Shown here: piece by piece, positions 49,498-60,059 of the stretch
Numbering within the stretch: position 1 is the stretch's first letter
Layout of the letters: each line of letters opens with the position of its first letter
From: Calonectria ilicicola
Taxonomy: Eukaryota; Ascomycota; Sordariomycetes; Hypocreales; Nectriaceae
DNA: 64,000 nt
Direction: 5' to 3'
Assembly (NCBI GenBank): GCA_020809705.1
Contig: CP085826.1
Location: 62,001-126,000 of the forward strand
Notes under the pieces: generated by a model
Databases searched by the model: none
Told to the model about the DNA's origin: nothing
The model's input: the letters and a program-made list of their open reading frames with translations, nothing else
Position numbers and translations under genes: made by a program

Positions 49498-51942
49498 GTG
49501 GATGTCTTATGACCGGTTTCAGCTCTTATCACAGCACCTACAAATATTTAATCACACAATAATATAAGTAGCCTCACTAGATAAGGCATACAACCGGATC
49601 TTTGGCCAGGTTAATGAATGGTCTGGCCTTCTACAGCAAGTGTCTACTCAATTCTATAACCTAGGTATAAATATTACTGTGGATAAGGCTATAGCCCACT
49701 TCCTAGCAAGATCTAAAAAGACAACAACCGTCAAAAATAAACCTATTCCAACCGGCTTTAAATCGTGGGTTGTAGCCCAAAAAGGCTATTTCCTTCGGTG
49801 GCTTTGGCACCAGCCGGGCCGTAAGTTCAGGTCAGTTAGAATAGCCCGGGGCCGCAGTCACGATATCATTGTCAACAGTGCAATGTAGCATTATGTAGAT
49901 CCGGAAATTGTTGGGACTTATATTATAGCCTATATTAGGTGGGAAAGGATGTACCTTCAATTTGACGCTCTTTAATTGGCTAGACCCCCCTGTTCGTGAC
50001 CCAAGTGCAGCTACCCAGCACTCAAAGGGATAGAGTTTCAGGGTCTCGCATCCTTAGGTCTTAACTTCATGCATCCCGATTTTGATGCAGCTGCATTTTG
50101 CATGGAGGATGAAAACATACCCTTGCGTCATCACAGATCCACAGCCAGCTGGTCTCTGAGCGGGCAAACGGATAAACCCCTGGAATCTAACTAGGATCGG
50201 CGACCAAGTGGGTACACTTTACCAAAATGATCAAACCAGGAAATATGCCCCGGTGGCGATGCGTGGCTTGCAATGAATACATAATCACTTCCAACCAACA
50301 TATCCTGTTCACAAGACGCACTGACATTCAAGGTCCATGCCACGAGCAAGCTCTGGCCAAGGCAAAGGGCCGTTGGCCTGTTTGATCGGCGTGAGCTAGT
50401 CCATTTCCTAAGGAATATCCAAGGCAAAACAAGCCTCAACTCATTGGCATGACGCACAGGGTTTTGAGGGAACCCGTCGGGCCGCCGATCAAACCGCATC
50501 CTAGTCACTGATGCGGGCCTTAGAAATTACAGCCAGTCACAATGTTTTTTGAATTCATCATTCACACAGATCCCAGGCTGACGAACTTATGAAGCTAAAC
50601 ATCCTAGTGATGAAGTTTAAGTCTTCTTTTTTTTTTTTTTTTGCTTCGTACTTTTTTTCTCCCTCCAGGTTCCTAATTTTTTTTCCCTTTCTATGCTATT
50701 TAAAATTAAAATGCAGAAAAATCACCAAACTGACTACAAACCGTGGGAGGTCTGGATTTGTTACAAATTTGATGTCGCGACGCGTGACGCGTGTTGGATT
50801 TCGCGCGTCGTGTTGACAACTTACCCTAAAGCCTTTAGTATTCTTGAACACTATAACGATGTACGAGAGGTAGGCGTGAATGGGCCCGCCCCACCTTACG
50901 CCTACAAGTAGTAAAAAATAATAGTGAAATGGGGTGGAATTCGAACGCTGCACAAACCACACATACAGCCCAAAAGATCGGGTTTCTTGGCTGTTTGCTG
51001 TGGTCAGAAGAGGAAGCTTGAGGCAGGCTAGTAACTCATGGGGAGGGAAATAATAGAATCTAATGTAAATAAAATTAAATAAAAATCGTGAACATTATTA
51101 ATGTAAGCGGATTGAACGATCCCTTAAAAAGGAAGCCTCAAAATAACTAAAGAAACTGTTGATTAGAGTGTGTTGATCTTCTTCCTGGTGTTGAGACTAG
51201 AATCCCTTTTTCACTAAGGTTGGTGTTGCAGCCGGACTAACTAATCCGCCGACTAAAGCTAATTTTTCAAAAGACCGAGGGTTCGAATCCATGTTCCCCA
51301 TCACAATAGGCTTTCTTATGAATTTGCGAGTAAGAGCTGACATCGGCTATTGTCAGCTGACTGATCAACCCTAGCCACAATTTAAGGTCCTGCTGGATTA
51401 AAAACCCCATAATTTATTTCTTAAAAATGGCAGTTTTAGAGGAGTGGTGGAGTTTTGAGTGGGGACGTTGATTTCTTTTTGGTGACTAATTTGTATGTCA
51501 AATAAAGGTCATCATTTAGTAAGCTAAGCTCTTTATTGTTGTATCCTCCTTTTTGCGTTATAAATAATTTCTCTCGGTTAAATGGCTTAGGAGTTTTGTA
51601 TGTGTGTTCTAACCACTTTTTTCTCTTTGGGCCTAGCTTTTTATGTATTATTTGCGTATTGCAATCAAGCTATTAAAGTAGCATTTTAGTGATGTTGAGG
51701 TTGTGTTAAAAAGATGGGGAAAATTAGTTACCTACAGCTACTAACTAAGGCACACACACAAGGGGGGTACTTTGGGGAGGATTTTGGTATCAATAATCGT
51801 CAGATTTATTTACTATTACGGTAAGGTGTGGTGGAAATCTATGCATGGTTAAGCTTAAAATGCTCCATAAAGATCGCTTGAATTTGCAAGGTTGTTACGG
51901 TACGAGATTGGGCTCACATGAGATCCACCACGACGCGCTGCG

Positions 51943-51949
51943 TATAAAA
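51943..51949 (+). promoter_or_regulatory. TATA box of the small secreted protein gene
   Basis: TATAAAA about 140 bp before the ATG at 52089. A CAT-rich untranslated stretch lies between the two. Confidence 0.45.
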
Positions 51950-51987
51950 ACACCTCTAGACCAGCAGGTCGAGCAGACGTTGATACT

Positions 51988-52035
51988 TCATCATCATCAT
52001 CATCATCATCATCATCTTCATCATCATTATCTTCA
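51988..52035 (+). repeat. (CAT)n microsatellite in the 5' leader
   Basis: About nine perfect CAT units followed by imperfect CTT/TAT/CAT units, upstream of the ATG at 52089. Confidence 0.85.
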
Positions 52036-52088
52036 TTATCACCGACCCCACTGTCGAAAATTGATCAAGATACGTACGGACTGCCATC

Positions 52089-52445
52089 ATGGTACGCGTT
52101 TCGCTGAAGGCCGCCATCGTTTTCGTCCAGGTCGCTTCGGCGCTAAAACACCTCAACATGTACAGCGACGATAACTGTGGTAATTGGATAGGTCAGATCA
52201 ATGACGATACTGGTGCTAAAGGCAACTTCCTGCCTGGTACTCACTCAGTTATGCTTGTCGACTGTGACAAAGGTCTCAACATGTACGGGGGGTACGAGTT
52301 AGAGTACGGGAGTAACCATAATGGTGGTTGGTCTGCGGTGTACTGTTCGGGGCCATGGTCTACTTGCGGGGGACAGAACAATCGTTGCGTCAAACTAGCC
52401 AGTGGTGTTGGCTCGTGGTCTGCGAAAGACTGTTCCGGGAACTAG
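52089..52445 (+). CDS. small secreted six-cysteine protein (effector candidate)
   Basis: Single-exon ORF of 118 residues. Signal peptide at residues 1-18 (MVRVSLKAAIVFVQVASA). The mature chain of about 100 residues has six cysteines (DDNCGNW, VDCDK, VYCSG, STCGG, NRCVK, KDCSG) and is rich in Gly, Asn, Trp and Tyr. No family recognised. Size, secretion signal and even cysteine count are those of fungal secreted effector-like or antimicrobial proteins. It lies about 2 kb from the RIP-affected island, a typical place for such genes. An 88-codon overlapping frame (52402-52668), ending in Cys-Cys, continues past its stop and might be a remnant 3' part. Confidence 0.68.
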   Translation: MVRVSLKAAIVFVQVASALKHLNMYSDDNCGNWIGQINDDTGAKGNFLPGTHSVMLVDCDKGLNMYGGYELEYGSNHNGGWSAVYCSGPWSTCGGQNNRCVKLASGVGSWSAKDCSGN

Positions 52446-52668
52446 TATTCACGTTCCTAGCACGAGCCTTGTATTCGAGACGAAGCAGACAAGGCTCAAG
52501 AGTGCCTCCGGTGGCGACAGCCGCTACAACGACACTGGAACAACTCGCAGCTTCACGGCCTATACTTTGTTCAAGGATGGCAAACGGCGCGCATGGCCCG
52601 CCAGCTACCAACCCGTGCAGCTTGGTACTGGTTGCTCGTCTCGGTCGTTTGGCTCGCAGTGCTGCTAG

Positions 52669-53142
52669 TGAGAGAGGAGAGTGGTGATTGGAATATTGCC
52701 CTTGGGGTGCCCAAGTTGTTGCAGCTGGGGATTTTGCTTGTATTAGGTATTGGTTATAGTAGTTAGTGCAAATCATGTCTCTGGAGGTGTTCGCTATGGT
52801 TCTACTGCAGGTAGATGGGATCATGTGATTAGCATAGTTTTATTTACAACTGCGGTCAGATTTGGTATTAAAGGTGTCGACATATAATTGTGAACCAAAT
52901 TGATAATTGTGAATAAAAGCGCCTTTAATTTCCTAGATATTTAAAATCTAGCTTAGACTATTAATTCTTCCCTTAACTTTTTAGATTACCTTATATAGTA
53001 TTTACAAGGTGCCCTGACGCACACGCTAGTGCCTGGTCGTGGGGAACGCAAAGCCTTTAGAAATTGGATTAATAGAAGTAACAAAAAACGCACCTGTTAA
53101 AGCCGGGCTGTGAGGAGCTGGGCTGGTTTAACTACAGAAATA
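52669..53142. other. intergenic, nothing recognised
   Basis: No feature supported between the secreted protein and the stop of the FAD monooxygenase. Confidence 0.45.
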
Positions 53143-54520
53143 CTATCCCGATTTGACTTGTTTCAGTGCTTCAAAAACACCCGGATACGTCCAATTGGTC
53201 TTCTCATATAAATACACCTCCTCGGCGGATCTCTTGTCCTTTGCCTTCCTGGTATTGTTCTGAATTATGCTTGCCCTTGGCCTTCTTACGGCATCAAAAT
53301 CTTTCAACAAGGTGGGCACATCCTTGGGGGACACATTTGGCTGTAAGAATAACCGAAAGGCTTCAGCGTCTTCTATAGCCTGTGTTCCTCCTTGGCCCTG
53401 ATGAGGTGTCATTGCATGTGCTGCATCACCTATGAGAACCGTTCTGCCCCGGATATAAGTTGGTAGCGGGTCTTGATCCCGGAGTTGCCAGAGTTTGATG
53501 TTCGTGGCTATTCTTGATTGAGGAACTTTGTTAGAGCTGACGACTAAGTGGTGACGCGGTTCTTACTTTAAATAATATATAGTCCAATCTGGAAAGTCTC
53601 TAAATAATGACAAAAGTTCGTCTTTGTCTCCGACAGCTGTCCAAGACTCCGTAGTTTCATTTTTCAACTGCTTGTCGGGCACAATGCAGACGAAATTAAG
53701 CAACTCGAAGTTGCGGCAAGGGTACATTACCATGGATCTCATGGTACCATCGAAAGAATACACCATGGATAAACACGCTGGCTTATCTGATCGCAGAATT
53801 TCAGGGATATGGCCGAGGGTTTTCTCGATTTTGCTTGCTTCCAAAGTGAAGCGAAATGCAGACAAACCTGACTGTCTTGCCGTTGAAAGTGCGGCGTCGC
53901 CAATAACATATGGCCGTATTACGGATTTTATACCATCGGCAGCTGTATTAATTAGTTTTTAGCAGTTGTGGATATCACCTTTTTATACAAGACTTGCTGC
54001 ATGGCGAAATTACCTATGATTAAATCCGCCCTGATCTCCTCGCCTCCTTCAAAAACAACTCTGCCTTCTTCAGCATCAACCTCAACAACTTTATTATCCC
54101 AGAAAACTTTAGCGGGTGTCCCAGGAATACCTGAAATACTTGACTCTTCTGTTGCCAATCGCAAAAATTCCTCCCGGAGGTCTGCTCTGTGTTGGAATAG
54201 CCAATCTGCCCCATATAACTTGGCATAATCATGTTGGTTATCTAAGGTGAGCACCCCTTCTTTCGTAAAAACCTTGGTTGCACCAACAGATAGCGAGCCA
54301 ACTCTAGATCGGTCAAAATTGAGTGTATCTAGGATTTTCACACTATTGGGACCGATGTTGATAGCAGCACCAACTTCGGTGGGCGTAGAAGATCGCTCGT
54401 ATATTCTGACTCTGTGTTTCTCACGCAATACCCGGGCAACTAAGGCGCCAGCGAGACCAGCGCCTACGATGACGATGTTAAGGGGTTGTTGTACAGAAAC
54501 TATGGTGATCTGTTGTTGAC
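53143..54520 (-). CDS. FAD-dependent monooxygenase (salicylate hydroxylase-like)
   Basis: At least three exons join in frame: about 54520-54014, 53942-53567 and 53512-53143, for over 400 residues. The N-terminal FAD fold reads NIVIVGAGLAGALVARVL with acidic ERSS. The Arg of the FAD-contact segment is in FQHRADLREEFLRLA, the DG motif is AADGIKSVIRPYV, and the GD motif is VLIGDAAHAMTPHQGQGG. This is the standard class A aromatic hydroxylase layout; such enzymes hydroxylate or decarboxylatively hydroxylate phenolic acids using NAD(P)H. No in-frame ATG precedes the FAD motif before an upstream stop, so either a short 5' exon is missed or the start has been lost. The 5' limit is therefore approximate. 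Confidence 0.8.
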
Positions 54521-55161
54521 TCTCAAGTATGTGATAGGCACGATGTAGATGTAGTTATTAATGATGAGAAGATCCGAAAACAGTATTCTGCTAACGTAGT
54601 AAATGGATTTGTGGTGGTAGATATAATAATGCGATGCATTCTAAAATGAATCTCAAGCTCATCCGGTGATTTGATAAAGCACAAAAGAGACATCATCTAC
54701 ACCAATTCCCTCGGACTCCCTCCACATCCCACCTCCATGTTTCCGTCCCGGCACTTCCGTACTCCGCATCTTGTGATTCTTAAAATAAGACCGGATATTA
54801 CGCACTTTGTACGGTAGCGTCGGCCCCGCAGAATTAGACACTTAACCCACACTAATGAAATCGACCCACTCCTTGGAAACATCTCGTCAAACTCGTCCTT
54901 AATCTCCAATAGCCCGAAGATGGACTTCCACCGTAGCTTTTAGGTGCCGGACGGAGATATGGATGTGTTGGTCCTTGGATCTTTCAGTTATTATTGACTA
55001 CGTCAGCGTTCTCCACCTCCCTAAAGTGTAGCGTCGGATGATGACTGTGCATAGGGAACCTTGAATAAGTAGTGGTGCCCGGAGCCTAAACACACATCTT
55101 GTAGTGGTAAGAAGCATTTTCTGCCTTTCTTTCAGTCAGATTTCGAATTAACTGCTATACT
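54521..55161. other. divergent intergenic region
   Basis: Between the FAD monooxygenase and the truncated MDR gene. It holds one copy of the string TCGGCCCCGC (54820-54829), which recurs as an inverted pair near 57.2 kb. Nothing else recognised. Confidence 0.4.
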
Positions 55162-55696
55162 ATGACTCCTGTTCCAAAAGCCACTGTCAATATGGCGTCC
55201 ATGGCAAGACGACTTGTTCTCCGAGAACCGTATGGCCAATTGGAGGTAGAGGAATACAACCCTGCTCCTCCTGGCGATTCTCAAGTACAAGTTAGAGTCT
55301 TGGCAACATCACTAAATCACTTAGACTGGAAGAGGATTGATAAAAACCTCTTCTTTCCGTCGTTTCCTCATGGTAGGCCTACTATAGATGTTGTTATGGC
55401 ATAAACCAAATACCATTGCTAACAGATAACTTCATCAAGTCCTTGGTATGGACCTAGCAGGACGGATCTCAGACCCCGGCAAGTCCCAACGCTTCAAAAG
55501 AGGGGGTGTAATTATAGCGCCGGGAACAGTTGGTTACAGCGACGGCTGTTCCAATCAAACCCATACATTAGTCCATGAGGATTACTGTGCGGGGGTAATT
55601 TTTGCACAAATTCAACCCACTGTTTATTCATTTAATACGGACTTGGCAAAAGCTCACTGGAAACCTCCTAGATTGAAATGGATATATCGATGCTAG
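55162..55696 (+). pseudogene. truncated MDR oxidoreductase
   Basis: Two exons (55162-55372 and 55440-55696) join across a 67-nt intron to give only about 155 residues, against about 330 for the family. The GroES-like part is clear (LVLREPYGQLEVEEYNPAPP, VRVLATSLNHLDWKRID, VLGMDLAGRI, FKRGGVIIAPG). After SNQTHTLVHEDYCAGV the family pattern dissolves and the frame ends; the NADP-binding half is absent. A product could still be made, but it would lack cofactor binding. Confidence 0.65.
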
Positions 55697-56210
55697 CAGC
55701 CTCGCACTACAAGGGCTAAGTATGCATTGTATGTCGAGTGATAAAAGGTGACGAAATAGAGTAGACTAAGCAGTTAGTTAAGGCCTGTTTTTAAATAAAA
55801 ATGGATCATTTTACTGATACTTCAATCCTTGAATTTATCCGAGTTCGATGGGATTGTAACTAGATATTAAATTTCCAGTTCCAAAGTCATTGCCCCCTTG
55901 ACCCACGAGCCTCTATACCTACCGCGCATGATTACTAAATTTGCCGTGTTTTAATTAATAGAAATCATCCAGAGCTTTTATTATTTTGAGAAAAGCCCAC
56001 GGAGGTCACATCAATGGAAAAGCCATATCTGGCACAAACTCTCGCTGCTGTACGCTGCATTGAGACTTGGGAGAAAGTTGGTCATAAAAAGCACGTGGTA
56101 CGGCATAAGTGAAATTTTGGAACTATAAAAACTATTTAAGATAGATGCGATGGCCCCGGTAAATCAGAAAATCCTGGCTGGCGATCTAATGAAAACTGGT
56201 AGTGGTTAGC

Positions 56211-56705
56211 CTAGGGGCTTCCTGTATGGGTTCTGGTACGTACTCTGATGTCCTTGCTCATATTCATGACAAGAGCTTCTTTTGAAAATAGAACAAATGA
56301 TTCATGAAGGTCAATGACCTCTTGGTGCTCTAGAGAATTTTCAAAATGTTTCTGGGCTTTTCTGAATGCTGGTACGGATGCCGCATCATTTAGAAAGACT
56401 TTATAAACCAGCGCATACTGAGGCATGTCAGTCCCGCCAAAATAGGCATTCAGATCGAACTTATCTGAAGCAGTGCCGATGTTACATATCATTCCCCAGG
56501 CATCATTTTGACAATAATCCTTCAACGCTTCAACCAAACATGGGGTTATTAATTTTTCCAACTCTGCTCCCTCCTTGACATTGTCAGGCGTAGAGATGAA
56601 ATACATGGCCACCGTCGCGCTGCTAGCCTCTAGAGCGATGCTTTTTTGAATGTGCCTGGGGTCCGAAGATTCTTTGTGAAGTGGGATTGGCTTTTCATAT
56701 GCCAT
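56211..56705 (-). CDS. hypothetical small protein
   Basis: Frame of about 164 residues from the ATG at 56705 (MAYEKPIPLHKES). It can be extended upstream without a Met (YVKPRIGPDGPFFADFETS), hinting at a spliced 5' exon. Composition is that of a real soluble protein. Segments such as MPQYALVYKVFL followed by a long helix and HESFVLFSKEALVMN suggest a small alpha+beta (dimeric ferredoxin-like barrel) fold, but I cannot assign a family. No signal peptide, no membrane segment. Confidence 0.45.
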   Translation of the reverse strand: MAYEKPIPLHKESSDPRHIQKSIALEASSATVAMYFISTPDNVKEGAELEKLITPCLVEALKDYCQNDAWGMICNIGTASDKFDLNAYFGGTDMPQYALVYKVFLNDAASVPAFRKAQKHFENSLEHQEVIDLHESFVLFSKEALVMNMSKDIRVRTRTHTGSP

Positions 56706-56714
56706 CAACACCAC

Positions 56715-58156
56715 ACTTGTTTCAAAGTCTGCGAAGAATGGACCGTCTGGACCAATTCTGGGTTTGACATATTGAATCGAAAAGTATGCACATACATGAT
56801 CTTAGTCGCGAAATAAAAGTTCGGTGGTATCATTTCTACCACACCAGTATTGATTTGCGTTCAAGGGTCCCCCTAGACGCGACCCAAATGCTGAATCAAA
56901 AACTTGTGTCTGGATGCATTTACTATTGCGCAGTCATCAGATGCTGCTTCTACCAGCCGCGTGGTACTATCACAGCACTCTAGAGTTTACAGGAAACGAT
57001 GGGTCACATACTGTTGTTTGTGGTCTGCCTCCTCGGTACCATCGGATATGCGCCCATGGATATGAAGCCGATGATCAAAATATTTCCTTGCGCGTCATAT
57101 TGGGCTTGCGCCGACCAGTTGCGATTTGCTTGATGAGAGCCATTCGAAGCTGCCAGTGTTTAGTTGAATATTGTTTAGTTAGATTCTACCGCTTAGGAGT
57201 GAGTATATACATCGGCCCCGCCACTTTAGTTCCGGCAAGTAGACACTTGGCTTTCTGGCGGCGGGGCCGACATGCTAACTTTACCGCCTGGCTAACTTTA
57301 CCGCCTAAAACTCCGCGCGCGATACAAAACTGATATGAAAAAGCCGCAGTCAGCCAGATATGGAAATTTGGGCCTGGTAGGCTAGGGTTAAACGATTTGA
57401 CGATGGTTTGAGCTACTAACTAGCGTGAATTGTTTGAGTACATCGAGGACAAGGGCAGGTCGAAGTGCGTAAGTGCAATGCTTTTCGTCCAAAAAGACAC
57501 TCTCCGGTTTCTTGTATGGAGCTAAATCAAAATTATGATTAATTTCAATGCATCCCCGGCATTTCCGTACCCTAGAGGAATTAGCAAAAGTATTCATGAA
57601 GGGATATGCGCCAGTAGGTGGTCAGACATTAACAACAGCTCCATCAATAAATTGCTTCCCGACTCTCCCGAAATACAGACTCTAAACCCCACTTTCCGGA
57701 ACAGTGATTTCGTTCAGTTGTCTGAATAATTCATCTGTTATCAAGTGTTGGGATGTGCGGGTTTAGTAGGAAAGGATGTCATGAAAATATTGACTGTTAA
57801 TTGCCATGACGGTAATGCTGGATATCGATAGCAGCGATCAGAACACATTAAGGGCATATGCATGTGTGGTATTTAGATGCGGCTATTTTGTCTTGGTCGC
57901 CGTGGGGCCGCTGCAGGCTTGAGTGTGCCCAAACATGGTGTTCAGTCGGATTTCATGAAACCCGTGTCCGGGAGACCGATATCCACCCCGCGGCTTCGCA
58001 GCATAGCTTTAATTCTCCAGTTTATACAGTTTGGCATTTCTTAGTATAAATAAAGCATTAAGAATCACCATAGATGCAATTGTTAGAAAATGTTTAAGCC
58101 AGGAATCTTTTTGAATCCTCAGAACATTTTATTTTACTCCTGGTACTGAACTAAAG
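56715..58156. other. intergenic with a GC-rich inverted repeat
   Basis: No gene supported. It contains the perfect 11-bp inverted pair at 57212-57222 and 57260-57270, followed by a duplicated GCTAACTTTACCGCCT at about 57273-57306. Confidence 0.45.
57212..57270. repeat. GC-rich inverted repeat (possible tiny MITE or hairpin)
   Basis: Arms TCGGCCCCGCC and GGCGGGGCCGA pair perfectly over 11 bp with a 37-nt loop. A third copy of the arm occurs at 54820-54829. Confidence 0.6.
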
Positions 58157-59404
58157 ATGCCTCATCTTCACAACATCGTCGGTCTGATCATCCTGTTTGT
58201 CTAAATTTCTAATTCTTTGCAGTTTTTAATTGCTAACAAGAAAATAGTTTGACACTTCTTCGACAAATATTGTCTGGCCCTGTGTATCGTCATCATGTAA
58301 CCAGGTCCCACCTCGCGGCGACGGAACCCTTCAACTTGACGCACCCTAAGGAGCCTACCACCGAAACCTTGAATTATTCCGCCGTAGCTAGAGAAAGCCA
58401 CAGTCTACGCATGTGGACATTAGGAAGCAAACAACCAAATCAAACTGATGAAGAATTTAGATATGAGTACGAGGTGTATGTCATGGCCGAATTTCTTTAG
58501 ACCGCCTGTCTGCTGACTAGACCAAGGGTCCACGCATATGACACTGAATTGACCGCCAATTTGAGTGACGGCAGACTCCTTCAGTACTGGCAGGGATATC
58601 ATTTCCGTGACACTATCTCTGAGCCTGATCTGGTTGGTTGGGAAGATGACTATTTGCCATTCGTATGATATTCACGCACCCTGTTTACCTCAAGCTCACG
58701 TTATTTAGTCACCATCAACTCCTGTACCCATTGTTTACGAACCAATATCAATTTCTCGTCACGTTTGGTCAAGTCTCGAAGGCATTTATGAGCTATATCA
58801 TAGCGCGGCTTACACGAATCAAACAGCCAAACACACTTTTTCGGCAACTAATCAATATGTTTCTCTGCTAACTCCACTTGCTATTCTATCGTGGAATAAG
58901 GATAAGGCTAAATTCGAGGACATTTCCACGCCAAACAATAACTCAAGAGTCCACGTGGGCCTATTTCTTGGTGACAGTGCTGATGGAGCTTACCATGAAG
59001 ACATCTATAGAACATTAGAGATTCGCAGGGCTTATGTCGAGTCTGTTCTCCGAGAGGAACCTTCTCTTGGAGATGGCTTGTTGCGTTTCTGTCAATCAGG
59101 GAAACCTCTTGCCATCAGGTCCGTGTTTATTCAGTGGATTTTATACTTTTATTAACAGGTCTTATTTAGCCGCACCAACCCGCAAGCCCAGTTGGATCCC
59201 ATTTATGAAGGATCACTTTACCAGAACTTTACAGCTTGGAAACATGTTGCAGTTGAAGATTACTTCTTCGACAATGCAATCTCTGCAGTGAATCTGATGA
59301 AAAAGCTGCCATGGCTTCATACGCTCGTCTGGGATGGGTCGTCAGGATCATTTGGGTTTGCGTCACAAATTCGCCTCAAGTTTGATTTTCTTGGAGTTCT
59401 GTAG
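58157..59404 (+). CDS. five-exon protein of unknown family with N-terminal membrane anchor or signal
   Basis: Exons 58157-58194, 58248-58475, 58521-58662, 58709-59118 and 59170-59404 join without a phase break into about 350 residues; each junction has fungal splice signals (e.g. GTATGT at 58476, CTGACTAG before 58521). The N-terminus (MPHLHNIVGLIILLTLLRQI) is a signal anchor or signal peptide. The body has NxS/T sites (NLT, NQT) and shows GRLLQYWQGYHFRDTI, VGLFLGDSADGAYHEDIY and NFTAWKHVAVEDYFFDN. I do not recognise a family. A last intron ending at about 59404 would instead give a short alternative C-terminus. Consistent phasing across five exons makes a real gene likely. Confidence 0.65.
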
Positions 59405-60059
59405 TATATCAGTGGGTGATGAATTTTAGACCGAAGGCAGCTGAGGACATCTCACGAGAGAAAGGATCTGAATACTATGGCGATCGACTTGGCTTGTACC
59501 GCCTCTGCTCTGACAATCGGTCCAATAATGTTACATTGTAGTAGTGCAGAGACCATTGATACAAGTGATAATTTTTCAGAATTTTTCAGAATTTGGATTC
59601 TCCGGATCCAAGCCAGGAATGCTATACCTTTTTTCAAGAGTTCTTTGAATTGAGAGCGGACCGCTGATAAAATGCCGAATCATTTCCATGATGTCAGAGG
59701 ACTGGAGAGGCGCTCGATAGGCTTTATTATAAGTTATCGCCTTCAAATAGTCATGCATTGAGCATTATTCCTCCAGTCAATTAACTCTTGCTAAAGCTTA
59801 ATTGATCTTTTGCTTTGCAAGATTTTGCATTTCAATTACTGATTGATCGCATCACACGAGAGTTTAACTAGATTGAATGTGCTTGAATAATTGAAATCGA
59901 GCACACTTTATCCCGCAGTAGAATAAACATTTGCACTGATTTATTGTCATCCCTTTGGGAGATTTATCGCTCATACCCAGCCCCGAACACCCCCGAACAC
60001 CCCCGAACACCCTCGGACACGCGATGCGATTGATTTGATTTCGGACTAATATGTATAGA
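59405..60059. other. intergenic with a short tandem repeat
   Basis: About three copies of CCCCGAACAC at 59983-60012, then a degenerate fourth unit. Otherwise nothing recognised. Confidence 0.5.

Larger units (their letters stand above)
27321..49888 (+). pseudogene. piggyBac-like transposase relic in two pieces (27321-27804 and 49503-49888)
   Basis: The ATG at 27321 opens a frame that stays in phase for 161 codons up to the gypsy insertion at 27804/27805. It resumes exactly in phase at 49503 after one copy of the GTGGA duplication is ignored, and ends with TAG at 49886-49888, about 290 codons in all. Visible blocks are an acidic N-terminus (DDCYCECPEDD), then ISHLITKWMSYDRF, and TVDKAIAHFLARSKKTT with the first catalytic aspartate, then KPIPTGFKSWVVAQKGY. 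These match the DDE_Tnp_1_7 (piggyBac) type. Several in-frame TAA/TAG codons sit where CAA/CAG would be expected, consistent with RIP. The later catalytic aspartates are missing, so the protein was truncated and inactive even before the stops. Confidence 0.75.
21804..50033 (+). mobile_element. piggyBac-like element, split by nested retrotransposons
   Basis: A perfect 29-bp inverted repeat (21804-21832 and 50005-50033; outer end CTATCCCTTTG, inner end GTAGCTGCAC) brackets the whole island. Inside, once the gypsy insertions are set aside, a transposase relic remains with piggyBac-type motifs. Without its insertions the element would be only about 1.2 kb, so it is an internally shortened, probably non-autonomous derivative. 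I do not see a clean TTAA target duplication at either edge, so the exact outer limits are uncertain. Confidence 0.7.
50034..52088. other. right flank of the transposon island: no gene, degenerate tRNA-like box
   Basis: No convincing protein gene. A perfect B-box string (GGTTCGAATCC) occurs at about 51283 on the plus strand, but the flanking T-stem pairs poorly, so no tRNA is called. Near 51943 begins the promoter of the small secreted protein. Confidence 0.4.

Noticed and set aside
50191..50508. 105-residue minus-strand ORF
   Set aside because: No domain, unlikely composition, and it lies just outside the transposon end; treated as chance.
50930..50990. tRNA-like B box on the minus strand
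   Set aside because: GTTCGAATTCC matches partly, but no T-stem or acceptor pairing can be formed.
51230..51305. tRNA on the plus strand
   Set aside because: The B box is perfect, but only 3 of 5 T-stem pairs form and no acceptor stem is found.
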